Assembly: GCF_001518815.1 (NCBI RefSeq)
Contig: NZ_CP013987.1
Coordinates: 2,874,501-2,938,500 of the forward strand
DNA: 64,000 nucleotides
Reading direction: 5' to 3'
Source of the DNA: Pseudomonas oryzihabitans
GTDB lineage: Bacteria > Pseudomonadota > Gammaproteobacteria > Pseudomonadales > Pseudomonadaceae
Under the pieces are notes generated by a model. The model was given only the letters and a program-made list of their open reading frames with translations, did no database searches and was not told the origin of the DNA. A program made the position numbers and the translations under genes. Shown here in pieces: positions 53,484-62,479 of this stretch (positions are counted from its first letter, which is position 1; each line of letters starts with the position of its first letter).

Positions 53484-54581
53484 TCAGCTGGTGCGATAGC
53501 GCTCCAGCCAGTGGGCGTAGGGCGCCGGCAGCACCCAGGACGGCTTGTCGACGCCCAGGGCCTTGGCCGCATAGTAGGGCCAGTGCGGATCGGCCAGGTG
53601 GGCGCGGCCCACCATGACCAGATCCAGCTGCCCGTCGGCCACTACCTGGTTGGCCAGCACCGGGGTATCGATGTTCCAGGCCGAGGCCACTTTCAGGCCG
53701 GTGGCCTTGCGTACCTGCTCGGTGATGGGCGCCAGCAGACCCGAGCTCCAGGGAATGTTGGCGGTTGGGGTGGAGAAACCGATGCTGACGCTCAGCAGGT
53801 CGAGACCTTCGCGCTTGAAGCCCTGGGCCAGCTCGATGGATTCAGCCAGGGTTTCTTCATCGCGGCCGTCGTATTCGATCACGCCGAAACGAGCGGTCAA
53901 CGGCAAATGCTCCGGCCAGACCTTGCGCACCTCAGCCAGGGTTTCCAGCAGGAAGCGGCTACGGCCGGCCAGATCGCCACCGTACTGGTCGTCGCGCTGG
54001 TTGGAGTGCACCGAGAAGAAGCTCTGCGCCAGGTAGCCGTGGGCGAAGTGCAATTCCAGCCACTCGAAGCCGGCTTCATAGGCACGCTTGGCGGCGTCAA
54101 CGAAGTCCTGGCGAACCCGGGCGATGTCCTCGAGGGTCATGGCCTTGGGTACCTTGGGCAGGTTGGCGCCAAAGGCCACGGCCGACGGGGCGATGGTGTC
54201 CCAGCCACGGGCATCGTCGGCGGCGATGTGATCGTCACCTTCCCAGGGGCGGTTGGCACTGGCCTTGCGACCGGCATGGGCGATCTGGATACCGGGCACC
54301 GAACCGGCGGCCTTGATCGCCTGCACCACCGGCACGAAGGCCTGGGCATGGGCGTCGGACCAGATACCGGCGCAGCCGGGGGTGATGCGGCCTTCCGGCG
54401 ATACAGCGGTGGCCTCGACGATGACCACGCCGGCACCGCCGCGCGCCAGGCCGGCATAGTGCACCTGGTGCCAGTCGTTGATCACGCCGTCGACGGCGCT
54501 GTATTGGCACATGGGCGGGATGGCGATGCGATTACGCAGCGTCACGTCCTTGAGGGTAAAGGGTTGGAACAATGCGGACAT
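53484..54581 (-). CDS. xenA: Xenobiotic reductase A (old yellow enzyme family)
   Basis: 365 residues, very close to P. putida XenA as I recall it (PPMCQYSA with Cys25, LHFAHGYL with the active-site histidines, ARGGAGVV, C-terminal SWVLPAPYAHWLERY). FMN-dependent, NADPH-using reductase of alpha,beta-unsaturated carbonyls, nitrate esters and nitroaromatics; cytoplasmic. The divergent ArsR-family gene lies 92 bases away and probably controls it, through the palindrome between them. Confidence 0.95.
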   Translation of the reverse strand: MSALFQPFTLKDVTLRNRIAIPPMCQYSAVDGVINDWHQVHYAGLARGGAGVVIVEATAVSPEGRITPGCAGIWSDAHAQAFVPVVQAIKAAGSVPGIQIAHAGRKASANRPWEGDDHIAADDARGWDTIAPSAVAFGANLPKVPKAMTLEDIARVRQDFVDAAKRAYEAGFEWLELHFAHGYLAQSFFSVHSNQRDDQYGGDLAGRSRFLLETLAEVRKVWPEHLPLTARFGVIEYDGRDEETLAESIELAQGFKREGLDLLSVSIGFSTPTANIPWSSGLLAPITEQVRKATGLKVASAWNIDTPVLANQVVADGQLDLVMVGRAHLADPHWPYYAAKALGVDKPSWVLPAPYAHWLERYRTS

Positions 54582-54619
54582 CTGAGCGGTCTCCCATGAG
54601 GTAGCAGCTGGTTCGTTAT

Positions 54620-54635
54620 TTCGATATTAATCGAA
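54620..54635. promoter_or_regulatory. Palindrome between xenA and arsR-type gene
   Basis: TTCGAT-ATTA-ATCGAA, six-base perfect arms, in the 92-base divergent region, 39 bases from each start codon. A likely operator for the ArsR-family repressor on both promoters. Confidence 0.6.
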
Positions 54636-54673
54636 CATAACATAATCGCCAACCCCCGGTGTATGATTAGCTC

Positions 54674-54997
54674 ATGCGCCCTTTCAAACATCCCAGTCCT
54701 GACGAATTCTCCCTTGAGCGCCTGTTCCATGCGCTCAGCGATCCAGTACGCCTGGATATCGTCCGCTATCTCGCGCGGGTAGCCGAAGCCACCTGCGGCG
54801 AACTGGACGGTGGCCGCCCCAAGTCCAGCATGTCGCACCACTTCCGCGTCTTGCGCGACGCCGGGTTGGTGCATACCCGCAATGCCGGCACCACGCACAT
54901 GAACCAGCTACGCCGTGAGGACCTGGATCAGCGCTTTCCCGGCCTGATGGCAGCCATCCTGGCGCAGTCATCCGATCCGGTCGGCAAGGCCGACTGA
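54674..54997 (+). CDS. ArsR/SmtB-family transcriptional regulator
   Basis: 107 residues, a winged helix-turn-helix: FHALSDPVRLDIVRYLARV (helices 1-2), GRPKSSMSHHFRVLRDAGLVHTR (recognition helix and wing). The metal-binding ELCVCDL box of arsenic or zinc sensors is absent; only a single Cys occurs near residue 41 (ATCGEL), so it probably senses an organic or electrophilic signal. Divergent from xenA. Confidence 0.9.
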   Translation: MRPFKHPSPDEFSLERLFHALSDPVRLDIVRYLARVAEATCGELDGGRPKSSMSHHFRVLRDAGLVHTRNAGTTHMNQLRREDLDQRFPGLMAAILAQSSDPVGKAD

Positions 54998-55244
54998 AAC
55001 GGCGCTATCCCTTGCCTTGAGTCTCTTCGCCTATCACGGGCGGATCATGCGCATCCTCCAGGTTGACCCGAGCAGATTGCGCGGTCGCTCGCTCAGCCAC
55101 CGTGTCCCCTGATGCTGGTCATCGGCTGCTGACTCGCCCCGGCCGACGCCAGGGAACTCTCCCTCCCCTTCCCGGCTCTTCCGGGTATGAAGGTTGCACA
55201 AGACGTTGGCAGCACAGCCGCTGGATGCTGTCGGGAGGTGGGTG

Positions 55245-56291
55245 ATGGGCAGGCATTGGGGATTGGCGACCGCGCTCGCAGGGGTCGCCGCACTGTTCGC
55301 ACTCGTACCCAGCCCTGAGCCCGTGGCCGAAGCCCGGGGCATCCAGCGCGTCATCGCCTTTGGCGACAGCCTCATGGACTGCGGCACCTTCGGCCACATC
55401 TATGCCACCAACCCTGGCCGCACCTATCCCCAGGAAATCGCCGATGCCTATGGTATCGACCTGAGCCCCAATCGCCAGGTGGAAGGTTATGGCCATGAAG
55501 GCCCGACCTATCCCGATGGGCTCTGCTACGCCGAAGGCGGCGCCGTGACCGGCAGCTTCACCGAACCAGGCTTCGACCATAATGAGGCGCCACTGGCCTT
55601 CTCCCAGCAGATCCGCAACTTCGAGCTGCAACACGGCCGCTTCGGCCAGCAGGATCTGGTCCTGGTGCAGATCGGCGGCAACGACATCATCGGCCCCTTC
55701 TATGACAAGAGACTCAAGGCCGCGCTGATGGCCGATGCCCCCTTACCCCAGGACGTGCGCGAGCAGATCGAGGGCCGGATCCGCCATACCGCGCTGAACG
55801 AGGTCAAGCTGCTGCGCTATCTGCTGGGCCTGGGTGCCCAACGCCTGGTGGTACTCAACAACACCGACTATGGCAAGGCGCCCTATCTCGAACCCTGGAC
55901 GCCCGCCCTGGCCGAGCGCAATCACGAGCTGGTGCGACTCTACAACGAGACCCTGCAGGCCAATCTGCCAGCCGGTGACCGGCTACTGCTGGTGGACGCC
56001 TATCGGGTGATGGAAGAAGTCTTCGCCCACTACGGCAACTATGGCTTTACCCATGCCGAAGGCGATGCCTGCCTGCCCGGCCGGGAATTCTGCGACCCGG
56101 ACAGCTACGTCGAGCCCGGCGCCGACCAGGCCTATATCTTTGGCGCTCGCGGTCATTTCGCCAGCCGCACCCATAGCATGCTGGCCCAGGTGGTACTGGA
56201 ACGCATCGCCCAGACCTGGCCCGACAGCGCCGTGCCGGACAAGCCACTGCTGGCCAACGCCCACCTGCCGAACGCTCCGACCGTCCACTAG
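55245..56291 (+). CDS. GDSL/SGNH-type lipase/esterase-like secreted protein
   Basis: 348 residues from ATG 55245 (GGGAGGTGG upstream). N-terminal signal segment GLATALAGVAALFALV. Block I FGDSLMDCG with nucleophile Ser near residue 43; block III IGGNDIIGP. The usual terminal block (DxxHPT) reads as FGARGHFASRTH, so the His is present but the expected catalytic Asp is not. Resembles lipolytic GDSL proteins of Pseudomonas without an autotransporter barrel. Exported; substrate unknown. Confidence 0.83.
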   Translation: MGRHWGLATALAGVAALFALVPSPEPVAEARGIQRVIAFGDSLMDCGTFGHIYATNPGRTYPQEIADAYGIDLSPNRQVEGYGHEGPTYPDGLCYAEGGAVTGSFTEPGFDHNEAPLAFSQQIRNFELQHGRFGQQDLVLVQIGGNDIIGPFYDKRLKAALMADAPLPQDVREQIEGRIRHTALNEVKLLRYLLGLGAQRLVVLNNTDYGKAPYLEPWTPALAERNHELVRLYNETLQANLPAGDRLLLVDAYRVMEEVFAHYGNYGFTHAEGDACLPGREFCDPDSYVEPGADQAYIFGARGHFASRTHSMLAQVVLERIAQTWPDSAVPDKPLLANAHLPNAPTVH

Positions 56292-56351
56292 CGCAGCGCC
56301 CTGTCCTGGTGCCGGCGCTCGCCGAATCGCACCGTGGCAGAGCAGGGAAAA

Positions 56352-56723
56352 CTAGCTGCCGCGATAGGTCGAGTAACCGTAGGGCGAGACGAGCAGAGGC
56401 ACATGGTAGTGCGAGGCCGCATCGGCGATGCCAAAACGCAGCACCACCGTATCGAGAAAGGCGGGCTCATCGAGCAGCACGCCCCGTTGCCGGTAGTAGT
56501 CGCCCACGTCGAATTCCAGCTCATAGCACCCGGCCGTGAAGGCCGCCCCCTGCAATAGCGGCCCGTCGCCACGGCCATCGGCGTTGGTGCACAGCTCGCC
56601 CAGGACCTCCCGCATACCGGCCTGCAACCGGTACAGGCGTATGGCGATACCGGCGCCAGGACAGCCGCCGGTAGTGTCCAGGACATGGGTCGTCAGGTAT
56701 CCATTAGCGGACGAAGCGGGCAT
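56352..56723 (-). CDS. uraH: 5-hydroxyisourate hydrolase (transthyretin-like)
   Basis: 123 residues from ATG 56723 with AGGAG upstream; the much longer open frame to 57839 is an artefact of the opposite-strand puuE gene. N-terminal LTTHVLDTTGG with His13, the family FRLVTDxY-like VGDYYR, HYHVPLLVSPYGYSTYRGS at the C-terminus with the diagnostic YRGS ending. It hydrolyses 5-hydroxyisourate, the product of urate oxidation, to OHCU, the substrate of UraD. It is divergent from puuE across two TGTATACA sites. Confidence 0.95.
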   Translation of the reverse strand: MPASSANGYLTTHVLDTTGGCPGAGIAIRLYRLQAGMREVLGELCTNADGRGDGPLLQGAAFTAGCYELEFDVGDYYRQRGVLLDEPAFLDTVVLRFGIADAASHYHVPLLVSPYGYSTYRGS

Positions 56724-56776
56724 CGGTGGACTCCTGCAAGGGGGATGTTCCAGCCTAGCAGTTTTCCGCCCATCGA

Positions 56777-56786
56777 TTGTATACAG
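56777..56786. promoter_or_regulatory. TTGTATACA operator, uraH-proximal
   Basis: TTGTATACAG, core TGTATACA a perfect palindrome, 54 bases upstream of the uraH start. Same core as the puuE-proximal site. Confidence 0.6.
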
Positions 56787-56903
56787 CGCTGGCACCAGAG
56801 CTTTGCCAACGGTATCGCGCCTTTCCAGGGCGTCCGGAGTCTTCAGACCGGTCAGACCAGTTAGGCAGGATTCTTGCTGGGACTCGGCAAAGGCCTCCAA
56901 ACA

Positions 56904-56913
56904 TTGTATACAA
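56904..56913. promoter_or_regulatory. TTGTATACAA operator, puuE-proximal
   Basis: TTGTATACAA, a fully palindromic ten-mer 30 bases before the puuE ATG. Together with the uraH-proximal copy 127 bases away it suggests one regulator, perhaps GntR-like, acting on both divergent promoters. Confidence 0.6.
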
Positions 56914-56942
56914 AACATCTCGACTGCCAGGATGCCCCTTCC

Positions 56943-57851
56943 ATGACCTATCCCCGTGATCTGATCGGCTATGGCGCTCAGCCGCCCCACCCCCGCTGGC
57001 CAGGTGATGCCCGCATCGCCCTGTCCTTCGTGCTGAACTACGAAGAAGGCGGCGAACGCAACATCCTGCACGGCGACAAGGAATCCGAAGCCTTCCTGTC
57101 CGAGATGGTCGCCGCCCAGCCCCTGCCAGGGGTGCGCAACATGTCGATGGAGTCCCTCTACGAATACGGCAGTCGCGCGGGCGTCTGGCGCATTCTGGAG
57201 CTGTTCGCCAAGCATCAGGTACCGCTGACCGTCTTTGCCGTGGCCATGGCCGCCGAGCGCCATCCCGAGGTCATCCGCGCCATGGTGCAGGCCGGCCACG
57301 AGATCTGCAGCCACGGCTACCGCTGGATCGACTACCAGTACATGGACGAAGCCGAGGAGCGCGCCCATCTGCAGCGCGCCATCGAGATCCTTACCGAACT
57401 CACCGGCGAGCGTCCGCTGGGCTGGTACACCGGGCGCACCGGGCCCAACACCCGACGCCTGGTGATGGAGGAAGGCGGCTTTCTCTACGACAGCGACACC
57501 TACGACGACGACCTGCCCTACTGGGAACCCACGGCCCCGGCCGGCAAGCCACACCTGGTGATCCCCTACACCCTGGACACCAACGACATGAGATTCACCC
57601 AGGTCCAGGGCTTCCACACCGCCGAGCAATTCTTCCAGTACCTCAAGGACGCCTTCGACACCCTCTACGAGGAAGGCGCCACCGCGCCCAAGATGCTTTC
57701 CATCGGCCTGCACTGCCGGCTGATCGGCCGCCCCGGCCGCCTGGTGGGCCTGAAGCGCTTCCTGGAATACGCCCAGAGCCACGAGCGGGTCTGGTTCGCC
57801 CGCCGCGTGGACATCGCCCGTCACTGGCACAAGGAGCATCCACCGGCATGA
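56943..57851 (+). CDS. puuE: Allantoinase PuuE (polysaccharide-deacetylase fold)
   Basis: 302 residues. ALSFVLNYEEGGERNILHGD near residues 25-44, AGHEICSHGYRWIDY near 117-131 and GWYTGRTGPNTRRL near 158 are hallmarks of PuuE, first characterised in P. fluorescens, rather than of the amidohydrolase-type AllB. It opens S-allantoin to allantoate. First gene of a puuE-uraD-alc-allA operon; overlaps uraD by ATGA. Confidence 0.95.
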   Translation: MTYPRDLIGYGAQPPHPRWPGDARIALSFVLNYEEGGERNILHGDKESEAFLSEMVAAQPLPGVRNMSMESLYEYGSRAGVWRILELFAKHQVPLTVFAVAMAAERHPEVIRAMVQAGHEICSHGYRWIDYQYMDEAEERAHLQRAIEILTELTGERPLGWYTGRTGPNTRRLVMEEGGFLYDSDTYDDDLPYWEPTAPAGKPHLVIPYTLDTNDMRFTQVQGFHTAEQFFQYLKDAFDTLYEEGATAPKMLSIGLHCRLIGRPGRLVGLKRFLEYAQSHERVWFARRVDIARHWHKEHPPA

Positions 57852-58360
57852 GCGCCTTCCAGACCGTCACGCCCAGCCAGTTGGATCGTGCTGCCTTCGT
57901 GGCGGCCTTCGGCGGCGTCTACGAGCACTCCGCCTGGGTCGCCGAGCGTGCCTTCGATGAGGGCACGCCGCTGCCGGACACCATCGAAGCCCTGCACCAG
58001 CGCCTCGCCGCGCAGGTCGCCCAGGCCAGCCAGGCCGAGCAACTGGCGCTGATCCAGGCCCACCCTGACCTCGCCGGTCGTGCCGCCCTGGCCGGGGAGC
58101 TGACCGCGGCCAGCAGTGGCGAACAGGCCGGCGCTGGCCTGGACCAGTGCAGCCCCGACGAGCTGACGCGCTTCACTCGCTACAACAAGGCCTACCGCGC
58201 CAAGTTCAGCTTCCCCTTCATCATGGCGGTGAAGGGCAGCAACCGGCACCTGATCCTGGCGGCCTTCGAAGAACGCCTGCCCAACACCCCGGAGCAGGAA
58301 TTCCAGCGCGCCCTGGCCGAGATCGACCGCATCGCCCTCTTCCGCTTGCAGACCCTCTGA
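57848..58360 (+). CDS. uraD: OHCU decarboxylase
   Basis: 170 residues. QAHPDLAGRAALAGELTAASS holds the catalytic His near residue 68, and NKAYRAKFSFPFIMAVKG is the family signature. It converts 2-oxo-4-hydroxy-4-carboxy-5-ureidoimidazoline to S-allantoin. ATGA overlap with puuE; alc begins 24 bases after its stop. Confidence 0.95.
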   Translation: MSAFQTVTPSQLDRAAFVAAFGGVYEHSAWVAERAFDEGTPLPDTIEALHQRLAAQVAQASQAEQLALIQAHPDLAGRAALAGELTAASSGEQAGAGLDQCSPDELTRFTRYNKAYRAKFSFPFIMAVKGSNRHLILAAFEERLPNTPEQEFQRALAEIDRIALFRLQTL

Positions 58361-58384
58361 CCCCTTCCGCACAAGAGTCCGCCC

Positions 58385-59392
58385 ATGAAACGCACCTACG
58401 CCGCGCCCTTCGAAAAGTACCTCAATCTCGCCGATGCTCGCCTCGGAACCCAGGTCATCAGCGTCACCGATGACTGGTTCGCCGCCGCCGACCGCATGCT
58501 CCAGCCCCACGAGCCGGAGTGGAAGGAAGGCGTCTACGACGACAACGGCAAGTGGATGGATGGCTGGGAATCACGGCGCAAGCGTTTCGAAGGCTACGAC
58601 CACGCGGTGATCCGGTTGGGCGTGCCCGGTTCGATCAAGGGCGTCGACATCGATACCCGCTGGTTCACCGGCAACTATCCGCCCTCCGCCTCCCTGGAAG
58701 CCTGCTTCTGTGCCGAGGGCGACCCGGCCGCCGACGCCGCCTGGACCGAGGTGCTGCCGGCCGTGGAACTGCAGGGCAACAGCCATCACTATCACGTCAT
58801 CGGTGACGACCGCCCCTGGACCCACCTGCGGCTGAACATCTATCCCGACGGTGGCGTCGCCCGCCTGCGGGTCTACGGCATTCCCCATCGCGACTGGTCG
58901 GCCCAGGCGGAAGACGAGGTGCTGGATCTGGCCGCCGCCCTCAATGGCGGTCGCGCCCTGGCCTGCAACGACGAACACTATGGCCGCATGAGCAACATCC
59001 TCAATCCGGGCCGCGCCGACAGCATGGCCGATGGCTGGGAAACCGCCCGCCGCCGCACCCCCGGCAACGACTGGGTGATCATCGCCCTGGGCCATGCCGG
59101 CATCGTCGAAGAGATCCTGGTGGATACCCTGCACTTCAAGGGCAACTACCCGGACAGCTGCCAGATCCAGGGCGCCTACGTACGCGGCGGCACCGATGGC
59201 CAGATCGAAACCCAGAGCCTCTACTGGAAGGAACTGCTGCCACCGCAGAAGCTGCAGATGCACCAGGAGCACAGCTTCCGTGAGCAGATCCGTGACCTTG
59301 GCCCCATCACCCACGTGCGGTTGAACATCTTCCCGGATGGCGGCGTCAGCCGACTGCGGCTGTTCGGCAAGGTGGCGCGGGGCCAGGCATGA
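58385..59392 (+). CDS. alc: Allantoicase
   Basis: 335 residues with the two tandem allantoicase repeats: [23 protein letters not shown] with [19 protein letters not shown], and [22 protein letters not shown] with [18 protein letters not shown]. It hydrolyses allantoate to ureidoglycolate and urea. Overlaps allA by four bases (ATGA). Confidence 0.95.
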   Translation: MKRTYAAPFEKYLNLADARLGTQVISVTDDWFAAADRMLQPHEPEWKEGVYDDNGKWMDGWESRRKRFEGYDHAVIRLGVPGSIKGVDIDTRWFTGNYPPSASLEACFCAEGDPAADAAWTEVLPAVELQGNSHHYHVIGDDRPWTHLRLNIYPDGGVARLRVYGIPHRDWSAQAEDEVLDLAAALNGGRALACNDEHYGRMSNILNPGRADSMADGWETARRRTPGNDWVIIALGHAGIVEEILVDTLHFKGNYPDSCQIQGAYVRGGTDGQIETQSLYWKELLPPQKLQMHQEHSFREQIRDLGPITHVRLNIFPDGGVSRLRLFGKVARGQA

Positions 59393-59889
59393 ACCGGCAA
59401 CTGCGCATCGAGCCCTTGACCGCCGAGGGCTTCGCACCCTTCGGCGAGGTCATCGAGACGGCAGGCCGGGACTGGTTTCCCATCAACAATGGCTCGACCC
59501 AGAGATACCACGCCCTGGCGCGGGTCGAGACAGGACCAGCGGACGGTGCGGCGATCATCAGCATCTTTCGCGCCCGGCGCCTGGACTATCCGCTGACCAT
59601 CGCCATGCTCGAACGCCATCCCCACGGCAGCCAGGCCTTCGTCCCGCTACGCGGCGAACCCTTTCTGGTGGTGGTGGCGCCGCCGGCGGGAGCCCCGGAT
59701 GCCGGCGCCATCCGCGTCTTTCGCACCGATGGCCGCCAGGGCATCAACTACCACGCCGGGGTCTGGCACCACCCGGTGCTGGCCCTGCGCGACGAGGACG
59801 AATTCCTTATCGTCGATCGCGCCGGTACCCTGCCCAACTGCGACGAGTTCTTCTTCGCCGCAGGTGAATGCCCGACCCTGGCGCTCTAG
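59389..59889 (+). CDS. allA: Ureidoglycolate lyase
   Basis: 166 residues. Cupin-like AllA family: [12 protein letters not shown] near 33, [14 protein letters not shown] near 70 and [13 protein letters not shown] near 118. It splits ureidoglycolate to glyoxylate and urea, closing the allantoin branch. Its 3' end overlaps the convergent rarD-like gene by four bases. Confidence 0.94.
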   Translation: MNRQLRIEPLTAEGFAPFGEVIETAGRDWFPINNGSTQRYHALARVETGPADGAAIISIFRARRLDYPLTIAMLERHPHGSQAFVPLRGEPFLVVVAPPAGAPDAGAIRVFRTDGRQGINYHAGVWHHPVLALRDEDEFLIVDRAGTLPNCDEFFFAAGECPTLAL

Positions 59890-60794
59890 GGCGCAGCCGG
59901 TGCGCGCCTGAGTTGCTTGCGCAGCAGGCGCGCACTGTCCAGGCAGACCCAGGCCACCGCCAGCCAGATGGGACCATAGGTCCAGATGGCGCCCTCCGGC
60001 AACTGCTCACCGAGCACATAGAGGGCGACGAAGACCAGCAGCGCCGGCTCCACGTAACTGAGGATACCGAACAGACTCAGTGGCAGCATGCGGCTGGAGG
60101 CCAGCATGGCGGCGAAGGCGATGGCGCTGAGCAGGCCCAGCCCCGGCAGCAGTGCCCACAGCCAGGGTGTCTGCTGCAGGATCAGGCTGGGCGAAAACCA
60201 GTGCAGCGCGAGCAGCGCGAAGGGCAGCAGGCAGCACATCTCCAGCACGAAGCCGGACAGCGCATCCACCGCCATCCAGCGGCGCAGGACGAAATACGGC
60301 GGATAGCCCACCACCGGCAACAGGCTGACCCAGGACAGCGCCCCGGTCACCCAGACCTCGTTGATCACCCCCAGCAGCGCACAACCCACCGCCAGGCGCT
60401 GCAGCGGTCTCAGGCGCTCGCCGTAGACCAGCCGCCCGGTCAGTACGATGGCCAGGGGCAGCAGGAAATAGCCCAGCGACATGGCCATGGCTTCGCCGTT
60501 CATGGTCGCCCAGACGAACACCCACCACTGGATGCCCATCAACAGCGCCGCCGCCGGGATGGCCAGGCACAGCCGGGGCTCGCGCACCAGCCGCTTGAGC
60601 GTAGCCAGCAAGGCCTTGCCCTCACGCAGGACCACCACCAGCAGGAGCACCATCGGCAGCGACCAGACCACCCGCAGGGCCACCACCTGCAGGCCGTCCA
60701 GCGGAGCCAGCCAGACGAAGTACACCGGCATCAGTGCGAACAGCACCGAAGACAGCACCGAGAGGCCCAGCCCCTTGCCCGACAGCACATTCAT
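59886..60794 (-). CDS. rarD: EamA-type permease, RarD family
   Basis: 302 residues with ten hydrophobic segments. The N-terminal GLGLSVLSSVLFALMPVYFVWL and NGEAMAMSLGYFLLPL with ERLRPLQRLAVG are RarD hallmarks. RarD proteins are linked to chloramphenicol sensitivity, but the natural substrate is unknown. Its start overlaps the stop of the upstream EamA gene by four bases, so the two form one transcript. Confidence 0.9.
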   Translation of the reverse strand: MNVLSGKGLGLSVLSSVLFALMPVYFVWLAPLDGLQVVALRVVWSLPMVLLLVVVLREGKALLATLKRLVREPRLCLAIPAAALLMGIQWWVFVWATMNGEAMAMSLGYFLLPLAIVLTGRLVYGERLRPLQRLAVGCALLGVINEVWVTGALSWVSLLPVVGYPPYFVLRRWMAVDALSGFVLEMCCLLPFALLALHWFSPSLILQQTPWLWALLPGLGLLSAIAFAAMLASSRMLPLSLFGILSYVEPALLVFVALYVLGEQLPEGAIWTYGPIWLAVAWVCLDSARLLRKQLRRAPAAP

Positions 60795-61642
60795 GACTGA
60801 CGCCCCTGACGGTTGATGAACAGCGAGAGCAGGATGATGCCGCCGCCCAGCAACAGCCTAGGCAGATCGGCCGGATGCTGCCAGATCAGCAGGCTGACCA
60901 GCAGACCGGCCGGCACATGCGCCTCGTTCATGATCGCCAGGGTGCCGCCATTGACGCGGAGCGAGCCCAGCGTCCACCAGTAGAGGCCAAGTGCCGTGGC
61001 GAACACGCCCATCCAGACCAGCACGCCCCATTGCAGACCGGTGCTGGGCAGGCGCGCCGAATTGCCGAACAGCAGAAAGGACAGCGCCGCGACCAGCAAG
61101 GCACCGAGAAAGAACAGGCCGAAGTAGCGATGCAAGGCGCCCTGCCCGGCATAGGCGTGCCCCAGGTGCTTGCACAGCACCTGGCCGGCGGCGAAGGTCA
61201 GGTTGGCCACCTGCAACAGCAGGAAGCCCAGCAGATAGTCGCCGGCCAGTGGCTGGAAGCGAATCAGGGCAGCGCCCCCGACCGCCACCACGGCGGCCAG
61301 CAGCGACCAGGGGCGCAAGCGGCGCTGCCAGGCATCGTCCAGCAGGGTCACATAGATGGGCGTGAGCACCGTGAACAGCAAGACCTCCGGGACCGTCAGG
61401 ACGGCGAAGCTGCGATACAGGCACAGATAGGTAATGCCGAACTGCAGGGCACCAGCAGCCATCAGCCCCAGGGCGAAGCGTCCAGGGACCCCGCGCCAGC
61501 GGGTGAAGGGCAGGAACAGCACGAAGGCGATGGCAACACGGGCCAGCACGGCGAAGTCGCTGTCGACCCGACCGGCGAGATACTCGCCGATCAGGCTGAA
61601 GGAAAACGCCCAGATGAGGGTGACGAGCAGGAGATAAGGCAT
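60791..61642 (-). CDS. EamA-family (DMT) permease
   Basis: 283 residues and ten membrane segments (LLLVTLIWAFSFSLIGEYLAG at the N-terminus; EVLLFTVLTPIYVTLLDD typical of the first EamA unit). Drug/metabolite transporter superfamily; substrate unknown. Upstream partner of the rarD-like gene in a two-gene operon. Confidence 0.88.
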   Translation of the reverse strand: MPYLLLVTLIWAFSFSLIGEYLAGRVDSDFAVLARVAIAFVLFLPFTRWRGVPGRFALGLMAAGALQFGITYLCLYRSFAVLTVPEVLLFTVLTPIYVTLLDDAWQRRLRPWSLLAAVVAVGGAALIRFQPLAGDYLLGFLLLQVANLTFAAGQVLCKHLGHAYAGQGALHRYFGLFFLGALLVAALSFLLFGNSARLPSTGLQWGVLVWMGVFATALGLYWWTLGSLRVNGGTLAIMNEAHVPAGLLVSLLIWQHPADLPRLLLGGGIILLSLFINRQGRQS

Positions 61643-61716
61643 GGCGACGACGCACGAAAAAGGTGCGCGACCTTAACGTGCCCGCCGCCGGAGGGAAACC
61701 CCTCGCTGGCAGCCGC

Positions 61717-62307
61717 TCAACGCGTGGCGTTCAGGCCCGAGGGATCGCCGCCGGAAAGGCCTGCGACCGACTGGTTGGCTTGCAGCACATTGTCGGCACC
61801 GGAGACCAGGGTCTTTGGCTCACCCACGCCCGCGGCCCGGGACCAGTACACCTGCTGGTTGGAACCACCCACGGCGATGTCGGCCTGGCTGAGCAGGGTC
61901 AGGCGCGCCTTGGCGCCGTAGCCATAGGCATCGACCTTGGCCAGGCCGTCACTGCCGCGCACATTGGCCTGCACCTGCTGGTAGCCACCGCCAATGCTCA
62001 GGCTGGCCACCGCGCCCTTGACCGTGGTGACGCTGCCCAGCCCATGGATGGCCAGGGCCTGGGCGCTGTCGAGCACCAGCCGATGATGACTGCCGTAGAC
62101 GGTCACCGTGCCGCACTGGCCTTTCAACGTCAGGGTATTGCCTTCGCCGGACAGAGACACGTCCCGGCCTTCGCAGTCGAGGGTGCGACTGATGTTCATG
62201 CCGTCGATATCGAGGGGCGCACTGGCCGTGGATACCGGCTCCTCGGCATGGACCAGCAGCGGAGCGACGAGCAGACAGCAACCCAGCAACGCCTTGAATG
62301 ACGACAT
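61717..62307 (-). CDS. Secreted DUF3060-like protein
   Basis: 196 residues with AAGGAG before the ATG and a clear signal peptide (LLGCCLLVAPLLVHA). The middle shows repeated short beta units centred on C-x-G/N-x-V with GEGNTLTLKGQCGTVTVYG and HHRLVLDSA, the DUF3060 pattern. Likely a periplasmic or surface beta-solenoid-like protein of unknown function. Two Cys residues in the repeat region may form a disulfide. Confidence 0.75.
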   Translation of the reverse strand: MSSFKALLGCCLLVAPLLVHAEEPVSTASAPLDIDGMNISRTLDCEGRDVSLSGEGNTLTLKGQCGTVTVYGSHHRLVLDSAQALAIHGLGSVTTVKGAVASLSIGGGYQQVQANVRGSDGLAKVDAYGYGAKARLTLLSQADIAVGGSNQQVYWSRAAGVGEPKTLVSGADNVLQANQSVAGLSGGDPSGLNATR

Positions 62308-62479
62308 GGAGACTCCTTGTCTTGCCTAGAGTGGGAAACTCATCGGCAAGCTTGGAGCGTGACGCCGGCAGGACATTTGCTCCTGAGTCTCGCTTTTTTT
62401 CATCCCGTGATGGACACCGCGTTTTCCCATTGCCCCCTCAGGCACTACCATGCGCCCTTTCGTGGCTCCAGAGCGCTCG

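Noticed and set aside
56724-57839. Long N-terminal extension of uraH to 495 residues
   Set aside because: The extra part is antisense to puuE; the start at 56723 has a good ribosome site and gives the family's usual length.
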